Positions 1 to 8,711 are shown, numbered from the stretch's first letter. The stretch: 33,644 bases of DNA from Mollicutes bacterium (GCA_004552445.1 SFOJ01000009.1:1-33644); one strand, 5' to 3'. The notes: generated from the sequence alone by a model not told the origin. Program-made: numbers and translations.

Positions 1-267
1 TGTGCATTTTCTTTAAAACCTAGAAAAGATAAATATAATAAAATAATGGAAAGATTTAAATATAAAAGTTCTGAAATCGCAGCTATAGGAGATCAACTAA
101 TTACAGATATATGGGGAGCTAATAGATTAGATATAACAAGTATATTAGTAAATCCTCTAACTGAAAAAGATTACAGTATGACATTAATAAATAGACTATT
201 AGAAAGAATAATATATGGAAATCTAGAGAAAAAAGAATTATTTATAAGGGGGAGATATTTTGAGTAA
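1..267 (+). CDS. yqeG: YqeG family HAD phosphatase, C-terminal part
   Basis: The reading frame is open from the first base, so the start lies upstream of the window; about 88 residues are visible. The stretch AAIGDQLITDIWGANR matches the C-terminal HAD motif (GDQ..TD) of YqeG-type class IIIA phosphatases, followed by a short helical tail. The physiological substrate of YqeG is not established. Its stop codon overlaps the first codons of yqeH by 8 bases. The yqeG-yqeH pair is a conserved Bacilli arrangement, which supports the call. An internal ATG at 46 is not taken as the start because the homologous sequence continues upstream of it. Confidence 0.85.
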   Translation, partial: CAFSLKPRKDKYNKIMERFKYKSSEIAAIGDQLITDIWGANRLDITSILVNPLTEKDYSMTLINRLLERIIYGNLEKKELFIRGRYFE

Positions 268-1261
268 AGAATGTCTTGGATGTGGAAGTATACTTCAAAG
301 TGAAAATGCTAAAAATGAAGGATTTGTAAAATCAAGTGTATATGATAAAGCTGAATATTGCGAAAGATGCTTTAAAATTAAACACTATGGTGAATATAGT
401 GTCTTAGATAAAAAAATAGATACTGACGGAATTATTAGAAATATTAATAGTGATAATCTTGCTAGTGTAGCATTCTTAATAGATGGGCTTAATATAAATG
501 AAAACGTTAAGAAATACATAAATAGATTCAAAAATAGGAAATATATTCTAATTACTAAAAGAGATATACTTCCTAAAAGTTTAAAAGAAAAGAAACTTAC
601 TGAATATATTAAATCAAATATAATAAATACAGAAAATATTATGTTTATCAGTTCAGTTAAGAATTATAATATAGATTCTTTCTTAAAGAAAATAGAAGCA
701 GATAATGTTAAAAGACTTTATATAGTAGGTTTTACTAATAGCGGCAAAAGTACATTTATAAATCATTTACTTACTAGTGTATGTAAAAATCCAACTATAA
801 CTACAAGTAATGTTCCAAATACAACAGCATCTTATATAACAATAAAATTAAACCCAAGATTGGTTATTGTAGATACTCCAGGATTCATAGATAATAATGC
901 TATATATAACTTTATAGACTACTCTAAAGTAGTTAAATTATATCCTAAAAAAGAACTAAAAGTTAAAACTTTTCAAGTTAGAAATGGTTATGCTATAGTA
1001 GTAAATGATATACTTAGAATAGAAAACATTGCGGAAAAATACAATAGTTTTAGTTTTTATATGAATGATTCACTTAGATATGAAAAAGTAAAATCTAAAA
1101 ATGATAAATTAACTATACTACAAAGTGTTATTTATGATATAAAAGAACCTTCAGATATATTAATAAATGGTCTTGGATTTATAAGAGTTACAAAACCAGG
1201 AAAAATAAAAGTTTATGCTTTAGATATTAAATTAGTAAGCATTAGAAAGAGTATGATTTAA
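260..1261 (+). CDS. yqeH: Circularly permuted ribosome-assembly GTPase YqeH
   Basis: This 333-residue protein has an N-terminal zinc finger (C5, C8, C34, C37) followed by a GTPase domain in permuted order: G4 TKRD at 99-102, G5 SSV at 131-133, G1 GFTNSGKS at 157-164, G2 region near 180-190 and G3 DTPG at 205-208. That order is diagnostic of the YqeH/YlqF class, and the zinc finger points to YqeH. Family knowledge: YqeH acts in the cytoplasm in assembly of the 30S ribosomal subunit. The start is TTG at 260, chosen because a strong GGGGGAG ribosome-binding site lies just upstream and the Cys motif begins at once. It overlaps yqeG and is followed after 1 base by mutL. It is slightly shorter than the B. 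subtilis protein (about 366 aa). Confidence 0.93.
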   Translation: MSKECLGCGSILQSENAKNEGFVKSSVYDKAEYCERCFKIKHYGEYSVLDKKIDTDGIIRNINSDNLASVAFLIDGLNINENVKKYINRFKNRKYILITKRDILPKSLKEKKLTEYIKSNIINTENIMFISSVKNYNIDSFLKKIEADNVKRLYIVGFTNSGKSTFINHLLTSVCKNPTITTSNVPNTTASYITIKLNPRLVIVDTPGFIDNNAIYNFIDYSKVVKLYPKKELKVKTFQVRNGYAIVVNDILRIENIAEKYNSFSFYMNDSLRYEKVKSKNDKLTILQSVIYDIKEPSDILINGLGFIRVTKPGKIKVYALDIKLVSIRKSMI

Positions 1262-1262
1262 T

Positions 1263-2993
1263 ATGAACAAAATTAATGTAATGAGTGAAAACTTAGCTAA
1301 TAAAATAGCCGCTGGTGAAGTAGTAGAAAGAATAGCTAATGTAGTAAAAGAATTAGTTGAAAACAGTATAGATGCAGAAAGTAAAAATATAAAAATAGAA
1401 TTATTACTATCAGGCACTAAATTAATAAAAATAGTAGATGATGGATGTGGTATGAGTAGAGATGATGCTAAACTATGTTTTAGTAGACACGCAACATCTA
1501 AAATAAAAAATGAAAATGATTTATATTTTATAAATACCCTAGGCTTTCGTGGTGAAGCTCTAGCTGCTATATCATCTGTTAGTAACATAATATTAGATAC
1601 ATATGATGGCAATGAATCAACATATCTAAATCTAAAATCAGGTAAATTTATAGTAGAAAAAACAGGTAGTATGAGAAAAGGAACTATTATTGAAGTTTCA
1701 GAATTATTTTATAATACACCTGCTAGACTTAAATTTATGAAAAGTTTAAATTCAGAACTAGCTCTTACAGTAAATTATATTGAAAAAATAGCTTTATCAC
1801 ATCCAGATATTTCTTTTACTTTATTTAATGATGGAAAAGAAATGATAAAAACATCTGGAAGTAATGATATATATAAAGTAATACATGAAATATTTGGATT
1901 AAATGTGTCTAAGAATATGATTAAAATTGAAGCAGAAAATTATGATTATATAATTAATGGATATGTAAGCAATTTAAATATCTCAAAATCTAATAGAAAT
2001 TCAATGATTACTTTAGTAAACGGAAGAGTAGTAAGTAATCAATCAGTAAATAAAACCATAAAAGATGCATATCATACAGTTTTAGCAGAAAATAAATTTC
2101 CAATAGTTGTTATTAATATTGAAACAGATCCAACATTAATAGACGTAAATATTCATCCAACTAAACAAGATATAAAATTTTCTAAATTAGAAAGCTTAGA
2201 AGACTTACTTTTTAGTACCATTAGAACAGCATTAAACGAAGCAGATAATACATTTAAAGGATATAAAGAAGAAGTAAAAGAGTCACCAGTAGACTATAAT
2301 AATGAAAATAATTATAGATACACAGAAAGAAAAATTGAAGATGTAAGACTACAATTTGATGATGAACAAGAAGAAATAAAATATGATACTGCATCTGTCA
2401 AAAAAGAAGATGTATTTATAAAGCCTGTAGGTTTAGCTCTTGGTACATACTTAATAGCTCAAGATGAAGATATTATGTATATGATTGATATACATGCAGC
2501 TAACGAAAGAATAAACTATGAAAAATATATGGAAGCATTAAAAAATAGAGATGTTTATACTACTAGTATGTTATTTCCAATTACATTAGAATATCCAAAG
2601 AATGAATTTATTAAAATACATGATCACATAGATGTGCTTATAAATATAGGTTTCAAGGTAGAAGAATTTGGTATAAATACTTTTAGAGTTACTGAACACC
2701 CATCCTGGTTAAAAGAAGGATATGAAGAAGAAAGCATAAGAAGAATATTTGAACTTGTTTCTGAAATTAAAGGTGAATTCGATAGAGTAAAATTTAATGA
2801 AAAAGCAGCAATTCGTTTAGCATGCAAAATGAGTGTTAAAGCAAATACAAATATTGGATATAAAGAACAAGAAGAATTATTAAATAAACTATTTAAGTGT
2901 CAATTTCCATACACTTGTCCTCATGGTAGACCAACAATTATAAAATACCCAATATATGAGCTTGAAAAAATGTTTAAAAGGGTTAACTCATGA
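1263..2993 (+). CDS. mutL: DNA mismatch repair protein MutL
   Basis: The 576-residue protein has the GHKL ATPase N-terminus: KIAAGEVVER, the E and N of ELVENSIDA, DDGCGM, and TLGFRGEAL. A C-terminal dimerisation/endonuclease domain follows a charged linker. The metal-binding motif DxHAxxExxxxE is present as DIHAANERINYE, with downstream ACKMSVKA and CPHGRP. This MutL should therefore be a nicking endonuclease, as in Bacteria that lack MutH. MutL couples MutS mismatch recognition to excision. No mutS is visible in the window; it would have to lie elsewhere. The gene starts 1 base after yqeH and sits upstream of miaA, a common Firmicutes linkage. It is somewhat shorter than B. subtilis MutL (627 aa), mainly in the linker. 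Confidence 0.96.
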   Translation: MNKINVMSENLANKIAAGEVVERIANVVKELVENSIDAESKNIKIELLLSGTKLIKIVDDGCGMSRDDAKLCFSRHATSKIKNENDLYFINTLGFRGEALAAISSVSNIILDTYDGNESTYLNLKSGKFIVEKTGSMRKGTIIEVSELFYNTPARLKFMKSLNSELALTVNYIEKIALSHPDISFTLFNDGKEMIKTSGSNDIYKVIHEIFGLNVSKNMIKIEAENYDYIINGYVSNLNISKSNRNSMITLVNGRVVSNQSVNKTIKDAYHTVLAENKFPIVVINIETDPTLIDVNIHPTKQDIKFSKLESLEDLLFSTIRTALNEADNTFKGYKEEVKESPVDYNNENNYRYTERKIEDVRLQFDDEQEEIKYDTASVKKEDVFIKPVGLALGTYLIAQDEDIMYMIDIHAANERINYEKYMEALKNRDVYTTSMLFPITLEYPKNEFIKIHDHIDVLINIGFKVEEFGINTFRVTEHPSWLKEGYEEESIRRIFELVSEIKGEFDRVKFNEKAAIRLACKMSVKANTNIGYKEQEELLNKLFKCQFPYTCPHGRPTIIKYPIYELEKMFKRVNS

Positions 2994-3054
2994 GACCACA
3001 AAAGATGGTGAAATAATATATTTAAAACAAAAACTTGTTATGAGAGGTGATATA

Positions 3055-3942
3055 ATGAGTAAAATAATAGCAATAGTAGGTCCAACAGCAACAGGTAAAA
3101 CTAAATTATCAGTAAGACTTGCTCATTACTTAAATGCAGTAATTATTAATGCAGACTCAACAGCTATCTATAAAGAACCAATAATCGCAACAGCTAAAGT
3201 AACAGAAGAAGAAAAAGAAAATGTACCACATTATATGTTGGATTTAGTCTCTTTAAATGATGACTATACATTATTTGATTATCAAAAAGATGGTAGAAAA
3301 CTATTAGATAAATTTATCAAAGAAAATAAAAATATTATTATTGTAGGTGGATCAGGACTGTATATAAAAGCATTACTTTATAACTACAATCTAGAAGAAA
3401 CAATAAAAACAAATATTGATTTGAGTAGTTATACAAACGAAGAACTAAAAACAATGGCAAATGAGATAGATAAAGATAACGATATACACGTAAATAATAG
3501 GCAAAGACTAGAAAGATTTATTAAAAGATTTAAAGAAACAGGTAAAGTACAAACTAAAACAGAAGATATTAATTCTAAAGTATATGAATTTACTTTAATA
3601 GGTCTAAAATGTGATAGAGAAACACTCTATGATAAAGCAAATAAAAGAGTAGATAAAATGTTTGAAAATGGCCTTTTAGAAGAAGCTAAAAGACTTTATA
3701 AATTAAATTTAAAAAATTTTAGTAATATTATAGGTTATAAAGAATTAGAATTATTTTTTAAAGATAACATTTCTTTAGATGAAGCAAAAGATTTAATAAA
3801 ACAAAATACTAGGAAGTATGCTAAAAGACAATTTACATGGTTTAATAATCAAATGAAAGACATTAACTGGTTTAATGTAGATTATAATAATTTTGATAAT
3901 ACAATTAATGAAGTTAAAAACTTTATTATGAAGAATACATAA
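3055..3942 (+). CDS. miaA: tRNA dimethylallyltransferase MiaA
   Basis: MiaA transfers a dimethylallyl group to the N6 of A37 in tRNAs reading UNN codons. The 295-residue protein has the P-loop GPTATGKT at its N-terminus, the NADSTAIYK motif (DSxxIY of the family), GGSGLYIKALLY, NRQRLERF, IIGYKEL and the C-terminal TRKYAKRQFTWF. The frame is open back to 2956, but the ATG at 3055 is preferred: it follows an AGAGGTGAT ribosome-binding site and gives the P-loop its normal distance from the N-terminus. It lies 61 bases after mutL in the same direction. A hairpin with a T-run directly follows the stop. Confidence 0.95.
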   Translation: MSKIIAIVGPTATGKTKLSVRLAHYLNAVIINADSTAIYKEPIIATAKVTEEEKENVPHYMLDLVSLNDDYTLFDYQKDGRKLLDKFIKENKNIIIVGGSGLYIKALLYNYNLEETIKTNIDLSSYTNEELKTMANEIDKDNDIHVNNRQRLERFIKRFKETGKVQTKTEDINSKVYEFTLIGLKCDRETLYDKANKRVDKMFENGLLEEAKRLYKLNLKNFSNIIGYKELELFFKDNISLDEAKDLIKQNTRKYAKRQFTWFNNQMKDINWFNVDYNNFDNTINEVKNFIMKNT

Positions 3943-3966
3943 AAAGACATTTAAAAATGTCTTTTT
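3941..3966. terminator. Bidirectional terminator between miaA and the transglutaminase-like gene
   Basis: AAAAAGACATTT pairs perfectly with AAATGTCTTTTT around a 2-base loop. A-rich and T-rich flanks allow it to end the convergent transcripts from both sides. The stop codon of the minus-strand gene lies on its right edge. Confidence 0.85.
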
Positions 3967-4888
3967 ACTTTAACTCTAAATATAATTTTTTATTAAATAA
4001 ATGTTTATCCGTATCCTTTTTTAATAATGTATTTGTATCCACCATAAAGAAATTATAATAATTATTATTGTTTATTTCATCATCATCCCAAGTAACATCT
4101 ATATGTTGCCATTTATTTTCAAAATATATTACATTCCATACATGATCAATAGTACTAACTTTAAAATTAGGAATATTAAGTTTATCCATCATAATAGCAA
4201 AACTATCAGAGTACCCACTGCATATTGCTTTACCATTAGTTAATGCAAAATATGCCTTACTTGGAGACTTATCAATGGTTTGTGGTGTATAAGTAGTATC
4301 ATAAGTAATATTCTTAATTAAATAATTATGTAATAGTTTAATATCATCACGAGTAGGTTTACTAGTATTAATGTTTAATTTTTTAAATATTTCACTAATA
4401 TTTTTTTCAGTAATAGTAATTTCATCATCAGTATATAATTTATCAATTTTAATATTAATAATTTTATCATTAGTAATTAAAGTATTAAATTTTTGAAATT
4501 CATTATATGGACTAACAAAATTATTTATAAGTGAAACATAATCATTATTATCAGCAAGTACTTTTACATCATTAGCACATTCTGGATAAATCTTTTTATC
4601 ACAATAAAATGTAAATTCATTCCATCCATTATTTAAAATAGTATAATATATTTTCTTTAAATCATTCATATTCTTAGGATTAAAATCATTTGTTTCACTA
4701 ACTGTTTTATAATTATAAATTCTATGATTTTTAGTATCTTCTGGAATAACAACTTCATGATCCTTAATAGTATCAATAAAATTATCTATACCTTTCATAA
4801 TTACATCAAAATTTATATAAAATATATATATAGAAAAACTAATTACTAAAATACATAATATTAATAATAGTTTAGACGTTCTATTCAT
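3965..4888 (-). CDS. Membrane-anchored transglutaminase-like (cysteine protease fold) protein
   Basis: The protein has about 307 residues from the preferred ATG at 4888, which has GGTGG 5-9 bases upstream; a start at 4900 would add only four residues. An N-terminal hydrophobic segment (LLLILCILVISFSIYIFYI) is a signal anchor, placing the rest outside the cell. The C-terminal part carries the transglutaminase-core triad: Cys in KAICSGYSDSFA, His in DHVWNVIYF, Asp in HIDVTWDD. Such proteins are proteases, peptidases or cross-linking enzymes, and the substrate cannot be told from sequence. It lies downstream of rpsT behind that gene's terminator, so it depends on readthrough or on a promoter in the 50-base gap. 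Confidence 0.8.
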   Translation of the reverse strand: MNRTSKLLLILCILVISFSIYIFYINFDVIMKGIDNFIDTIKDHEVVIPEDTKNHRIYNYKTVSETNDFNPKNMNDLKKIYYTILNNGWNEFTFYCDKKIYPECANDVKVLADNNDYVSLINNFVSPYNEFQKFNTLITNDKIINIKIDKLYTDDEITITEKNISEIFKKLNINTSKPTRDDIKLLHNYLIKNITYDTTYTPQTIDKSPSKAYFALTNGKAICSGYSDSFAIMMDKLNIPNFKVSTIDHVWNVIYFENKWQHIDVTWDDDEINNNNYYNFFMVDTNTLLKKDTDKHLFNKKLYLELK

Positions 4889-4912
4889 TATTACCACCAT
4901 ATTCAGTATAAC

Positions 4913-4936
4913 AAAAAAAGTAGATAATATCTACTT
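4913..4936 (-). terminator. rpsT terminator
   Basis: On the minus strand AAGTAGATA pairs with TATCTACTT around one base and is followed by a run of T. It begins just after the rpsT stop codon and separates rpsT from the next minus-strand gene. Confidence 0.8.
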
Positions 4937-4938
4937 AA

Positions 4939-5190
4939 TTATTTTTCATTTACTATTTTATTTAATCTAGTTTTATATCTATCTCTAGTATTAGCTTTGA
5001 TAACTCCCTTAGAAGCAGCATTATCAATTCTTTTAATAGCTTCATTTAATTTAATTTGAGCTTCTTCTTTAGTTTGTGCTTTTTCAACTTTTTTAATAGC
5101 AGTCTTCATACTAGCTTTTACATCATTGTTTAGTACTGTTTCTTTCTTTGTAATTAATACTCTTTTTTTAGCACTCTTAATATTAGGCAT
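4939..5190 (-). CDS. rpsT: 30S ribosomal protein S20
   Basis: This is an 83-residue, Lys-rich, all-helical protein beginning MPNIKSAKKRVLITKK, with the typical S20 pattern NDVKASMKTAIKKVE and the C-terminal ASKGVIKANTRDRYKTRL. S20 binds 16S rRNA early in 30S assembly. An ideal GGGAGGTGG ribosome-binding site precedes the ATG. It is transcribed alone from a promoter at 5219-5247 and ends at a hairpin. It is divergent from spoIIP, the same neighbourhood seen in B. subtilis, where gpr lies between them; gpr is absent here. Confidence 0.97.
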   Translation of the reverse strand: MPNIKSAKKRVLITKKETVLNNDVKASMKTAIKKVEKAQTKEEAQIKLNEAIKRIDNAASKGVIKANTRDRYKTRLNKIVNEK

Positions 5191-5218
5191 AATTCCACCT
5201 CCCTTAAAAATCTATTTA

Positions 5219-5247
5219 AGTTTATCAAATAATTTAGAAAAAATCAA
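5219..5247 (-). promoter_or_regulatory. Sigma-A-type promoter of rpsT
   Basis: On the minus strand, TTGATT (-35) and TAAACT (-10) are separated by 17 bases, with an extended -10 TG one base upstream. It sits about 30 bases before the rpsT start codon. Confidence 0.55.
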
Positions 5248-5263
5248 TGTATTTAAAAGTTTT

Positions 5264-5291
5264 TCGACATTTTTTACCTTAAGAATATTAT
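5264..5291 (+). promoter_or_regulatory. Sigma-A-like promoter of spoIIP
   Basis: TCGACA and TATTAT are separated by 16 bases, each 5/6 to the vegetative consensus. They lie 23 bases before the spoIIP start, which has an AAAGGAGA ribosome-binding site. In B. subtilis spoIIP belongs to the mother-cell sigma-E regulon, so a vegetative-looking promoter is notable. Sigma-E boxes cannot be excluded by eye. Confidence 0.5.
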
Positions 5292-5314
5292 ATATTTATT
5301 AAAAAGGAGAATAT

Positions 5315-6163
5315 ATGAATAGATTTGATACAAGAAATATAAAAAATAAAGCAATAAAATATCTATTAGTATTACTAATTATTTTTAGTTATTACTTTAT
5401 TTTAAAAAAAACTAATTTTCTAGAAATAATAAAAGAAGAAATTAAACATAAATACAACAATTCTGAAATAAATATAGAAAAAATTAAAACTGAAATAGTT
5501 TATAAATCATTAAATAAAATAGTTGATTTAACAGATATTAATATTTCAAAAAGTATTAGTTTAAATAATAACAACTTAGTATATATTTATAATACGCATG
5601 ATACTGAAAAATACGCTCTTCCTTTTACTAGTGATTATTCTATTATTCCTGATGTTACTTTAGTATCAAAAATGTTAAAAGAATATTTAAAAAGTTATAA
5701 TATTGATTCTTATATAGAAAGTTCTAAAATCAAAGATTATCTTAAAAAAAATAAATTAAAATATTCTGATAGTTATGAAGCAAGTAGATATTATTTAGAA
5801 AAAAATTTAAATAATAATTATGAATTAATATTAGATATACATAGAGATTCATTAAGACGTAAATACACTTTATATGAAAAAGATAATAAAAAATATGCAA
5901 GAATACTATTTATAATAGGAGCATCTAATAAAAATTATAAAAAGAATAAAGAAATTGCTGAAAATTTAAATAGTAGATTAAATAACAAATATAAAGGTAT
6001 GAGTAGAGGAGTAACTATTAGAGAAGATGCGACTTATAATCAAGACTTAAATAGCAAAATTATTTTGGTAAAAATAGGTGGAATAGATAATACATTAGAA
6101 GAATTAAACAATACTATAGAGGTATTTAGTAAAGTTATAAGCGATTATATAAAGGAGATATAA
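5315..6163 (+). CDS. spoIIP: SpoIIP-family cell wall amidase/endopeptidase (engulfment)
   Basis: SpoIIP cleaves peptidoglycan during forespore engulfment, working with SpoIID and the membrane scaffold SpoIIM. The 282-residue protein has an N-terminal signal anchor (YLLVLLIIFSYYFIL, about 16-30) and an extracellular catalytic domain from about residue 85. Diagnostic motifs are YIYNTHDTEKY (zinc ligand H95, E98), LDIHRDS (D174, H176, R177), TYNQDLNSKIILVKIGG, and NTLEELNNTI near the C-terminus. It is shorter than B. subtilis SpoIIP (about 400 aa), having a short region between anchor and catalytic domain. It sits next to rpsT as in B. subtilis but without gpr, and its stop overlaps the next gene. 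Confidence 0.9.
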   Translation: MNRFDTRNIKNKAIKYLLVLLIIFSYYFILKKTNFLEIIKEEIKHKYNNSEINIEKIKTEIVYKSLNKIVDLTDINISKSISLNNNNLVYIYNTHDTEKYALPFTSDYSIIPDVTLVSKMLKEYLKSYNIDSYIESSKIKDYLKKNKLKYSDSYEASRYYLEKNLNNNYELILDIHRDSLRRKYTLYEKDNKKYARILFIIGASNKNYKKNKEIAENLNSRLNNKYKGMSRGVTIREDATYNQDLNSKIILVKIGGIDNTLEELNNTIEVFSKVISDYIKEI

Positions 6164-6498
6164 TGGAAGAAGAAGCCAGTAGTAAAAATTATTTCTTAAT
6201 AATTATTATATTCCTATTTATTATATTTTTAATTCTTTATATAAGTGGTGAAACAGGATATTATGAATATAAAGTTCATACTAAAACAATTCTTACTGAA
6301 GAAGCAATAAAAGAATTTGAAAAAGATATTAGTGAAGGAAAAAATGTAAAATTAGAAAATTATATTAAAACAGAAAAAATAGACTATTCTAATATGATTA
6401 GTGATACAGGATATAACGTAGGAATATTGATTGAAAAGTTTATGAATAAAGGAATTAAAAAAACAGTGAAAATTTTAAGTTCACTATTTTTAGACTAA
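6163..6498 (+). CDS. Small single-pass membrane protein downstream of spoIIP
   Basis: The 111-residue protein has a charged N-terminus (MEEEASSKN), one very hydrophobic segment (about 10-28, YFLIIIIFLFIIFLILYIS) and a soluble Lys/Glu-rich remainder. Its ATG shares a base with the spoIIP stop (TAATG) and has a GGAGAT ribosome-binding site, so it is translationally coupled to spoIIP. B. subtilis has a small protein, YqxA, in the same position after spoIIP. I see no convincing sequence similarity to it from memory, so this is a positional analogue only. Its 3' end overlaps the convergent yigZ by 9 bases. Confidence 0.7.
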   Translation: MEEEASSKNYFLIIIIFLFIIFLILYISGETGYYEYKVHTKTILTEEAIKEFEKDISEGKNVKLENYIKTEKIDYSNMISDTGYNVGILIEKFMNKGIKKTVKILSSLFLD

Positions 6499-6831
6499 CA
6501 TACTTACAACTTTAGTATAAGTACGAGTAAGTGGCCCTGCACCAAGCAAAGTTCCTCCAAAATATCTAATTACAACTATTAAGGTATTATCTAGATTTTT
6601 ATAATGTATTAAATCAAGAAGTCCTCGAGTCGTACCACTAGGTTCTTTATCACTATAATTCTTTTCTTGACCACCAACTTTATAAGCATAGACTATATGT
6701 CTAGCTTTTTTATGTTCTTCTTTTAAATTAGATATTATTTTTGCAACTTCATCAATAGATTCAATACTATATATATATCCAATAAATTTAGATTTTTTAA
6801 CTTCAATAAAACTTTCATTTAACTTTTTCAT
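6490..6831 (-). CDS. yigZ: YigZ/IMPACT family protein, N-terminal domain only
   Basis: The sequence has the UPF0029/IMPACT signature: FIEVKKSKFIG, KARHIVYAY, SDKEPSGTTRGLLD, then IVVIRYFGGTLLGAGPLTRTY. Full-length YigZ proteins are about 200-215 residues with a C-terminal DUF1949 domain. This one has 113 residues and stops straight after the first domain, so it is either a natural single-domain form or a truncation. The exact function in bacteria is unknown; eukaryotic IMPACT acts in translation control. No ribosome-binding site precedes the ATG, which lies 6 bases after a good -10 box, suggesting a leaderless mRNA. Confidence 0.85.
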   Translation of the reverse strand: MKKLNESFIEVKKSKFIGYIYSIESIDEVAKIISNLKEEHKKARHIVYAYKVGGQEKNYSDKEPSGTTRGLLDLIHYKNLDNTLIVVIRYFGGTLLGAGPLTRTYTKVVSMLV

Positions 6832-6837
6832 AAATCA

Positions 6838-6866
6838 ATTATATTATTAATTAAAAATAAAATCAA
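6838..6866 (-). promoter_or_regulatory. Promoter of yigZ placed for a leaderless transcript
   Basis: On the minus strand TTGATT and TATAAT are separated by exactly 17 bases. The yigZ ATG begins 7 bases after the -10 box, where transcription should start. No Shine-Dalgarno is visible. Confidence 0.6.
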
Positions 6867-6915
6867 ACATTCATTTTTAATAATAAATTTGGTAAAATAA
6901 CAAAGGAGGCATAAT

Positions 6916-8685
6916 ATGGCTATTAAATTTAACAAAGAATTAGCAAATGTACCTAAAAAAAGTGGATGTTATCTAATGTATAATAAAGATAATGTTGTTA
7001 TATATGTAGGTAAGGCTAAAATATTATTTAACCGTTTAAAAAGTTATTTTACAGGTAGAGTAACTGGTAAAACAAAAAAACTAGTAAGTGAAATAGATCA
7101 TTTTGAATATATAGTTACTAACTCTGAAACAGAAGCTTTTATATTAGAAATAAATTTAATTAAAAAATATGATCCAAAATATAATATATTATTACGTGAT
7201 GATAAGAGTTACCCATATATAGAATTTACTAATGAAAAATACCCTCGTTTAATAGTAAAAAGAGAGATAAATATAAACAAAAAGTCAAGTCACTTATTTG
7301 GACCTTATCCAAATGTTTATGCCGCTAGAAGGCTAGTAAATTTACTTAATAGACTGTATCCTTTAAAAAAATGTGATACCATGCCTAAAAAAGTATGCCT
7401 TTATTATCATATTGGAGAATGTCTTGGATATTGTGAAGAAAAAGATATAGATATTACGCCATTAAAAAATGAAATACTTTCAATATTAAATGGAAATGAT
7501 AAATTACTTATAGATAAAATAAATGAAAAAATTAAAACTAATTCAGAAAATCTAAACTACGAAGTATGCAAAGAACTAGTAGATGAGCTAGGTTATATTA
7601 ATACAGTTTTTAGTAATCAATCTATTGTAGAACTCGATGACAATATTAATAGAGATGTAATAAACTATTATTTTGATAATAGTTATATAAGTATAGTAAT
7701 ATTCTTTATTAGAAATGGTAAACTAGTAGGCAATAACTATAAGATAATACCAGTTATAAATGATATAAAAGAAACCTTAGAATATTATATTGCATCTTTT
7801 TATAGTAAAAGAAATATAGTACCAAAAGAAGTAATAGTTCCAGAAATAATAGACACTGAACTACTTAGTAACATAATTAATACTAAAACTATAATAGTAA
7901 AAAAAGGTCCTAAAAAGAAATTATTTGATATGGCATATAATAATGCTAAAGAACAATATGATAAAGAAATAAAACTAATTTATAGTAATGAAGAACTTAC
8001 TACTAAAGCAAATGATGAATTAAAAGATTTACTAAAATTAGATAATCTTCATATAATCGAAGCATTTGATAATTCAAATCTATTTGGTACATTTACAGTT
8101 TCAGGAATGGTTACATTTATAGATGGGCTTCCTTCTAAAAAGAACTATAGAAAGTTTAAACTTTCTTTTGATAAGAATGATGATGTCGCATCAATGAAAG
8201 AAGTAATTTATAGACGTTATTTTAGAGTTTTAAAAGATAAATTAGTTAAACCAGACTTAATAATCGTAGATGGTGGTACTAATCAAATAAATGCTTGTCT
8301 TGATACTCTTGAAAGTCTAGGACTTAATATAAAAGTAATAGGTGTTAAGAAAGATGATCACCATAGTCCAGAAGCAATAGTTGATGGAGATACATTTGAA
8401 ATAATAAATATTGATAAAAGATCTAATGTGTTTAGACTACTTAGTAGAATAGATGAAGAAGTACATAGATTTACTATCAATTATCATAAAGAAATAAGAA
8501 GTAAAGGAAGCATACAAAGTGTACTTGATAATATAAATGGTTTAGGTGAAGTAAGACGTAAAAAACTAATTAAAAAATATGGTAGCGTCACTAAAATAAA
8601 AGAAGCATCAGTCTATGAACTATCAGAAATTATACCACAAAACGTAGCCGAAGAACTTCATGAATACTTAAAAGAACTAAAATAA
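6916..8685 (+). CDS. uvrC: UvrABC excinuclease subunit C
   Basis: UvrC makes both incisions in nucleotide excision repair. The 589-residue protein has an N-terminal GIY-YIG nuclease domain (GCYLMYNKDNVVIYVGKAK), the Cys cluster CDTMPKKVCLYYHIGECLGYC, a central linker where the UVR motif lies, the RNase H-like 5' nuclease (IEAFDNSNLFG, PDLIIVDGGTNQINA, VHRFTINYH) and a C-terminal helix-hairpin-helix (INGLGEVRRKKLIKKYGSV). All expected catalytic residues appear present and the length is normal. An AAAGGAGG ribosome-binding site precedes the ATG. It is monocistronic and ends at a hairpin terminator. Confidence 0.96.
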   Translation: MAIKFNKELANVPKKSGCYLMYNKDNVVIYVGKAKILFNRLKSYFTGRVTGKTKKLVSEIDHFEYIVTNSETEAFILEINLIKKYDPKYNILLRDDKSYPYIEFTNEKYPRLIVKREININKKSSHLFGPYPNVYAARRLVNLLNRLYPLKKCDTMPKKVCLYYHIGECLGYCEEKDIDITPLKNEILSILNGNDKLLIDKINEKIKTNSENLNYEVCKELVDELGYINTVFSNQSIVELDDNINRDVINYYFDNSYISIVIFFIRNGKLVGNNYKIIPVINDIKETLEYYIASFYSKRNIVPKEVIVPEIIDTELLSNIINTKTIIVKKGPKKKLFDMAYNNAKEQYDKEIKLIYSNEELTTKANDELKDLLKLDNLHIIEAFDNSNLFGTFTVSGMVTFIDGLPSKKNYRKFKLSFDKNDDVASMKEVIYRRYFRVLKDKLVKPDLIIVDGGTNQINACLDTLESLGLNIKVIGVKKDDHHSPEAIVDGDTFEIINIDKRSNVFRLLSRIDEEVHRFTINYHKEIRSKGSIQSVLDNINGLGEVRRKKLIKKYGSVTKIKEASVYELSEIIPQNVAEELHEYLKELK

Positions 8686-8710
8686 AAGACTATCAAAATA
8701 GTCTTTTTTA
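8684..8710 (+). terminator. uvrC terminator
   Basis: AAAGACTAT pairs with ATAGTCTTT around a 4-base CAAA loop and is followed by T6. It starts at the uvrC stop codon. Confidence 0.85.
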
Positions 8711-8711
8711 A

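Noticed and set aside
1232..1612. A 126-codon minus-strand frame over the start of mutL.
   Set aside because: It is antisense to the conserved GHKL ATPase motifs of MutL and shows no recognisable protein features.
2956..3054. An upstream extension of miaA overlapping mutL.
   Set aside because: It would push the P-loop about 40 residues from the N-terminus; the ATG at 3055 has a good ribosome-binding site.
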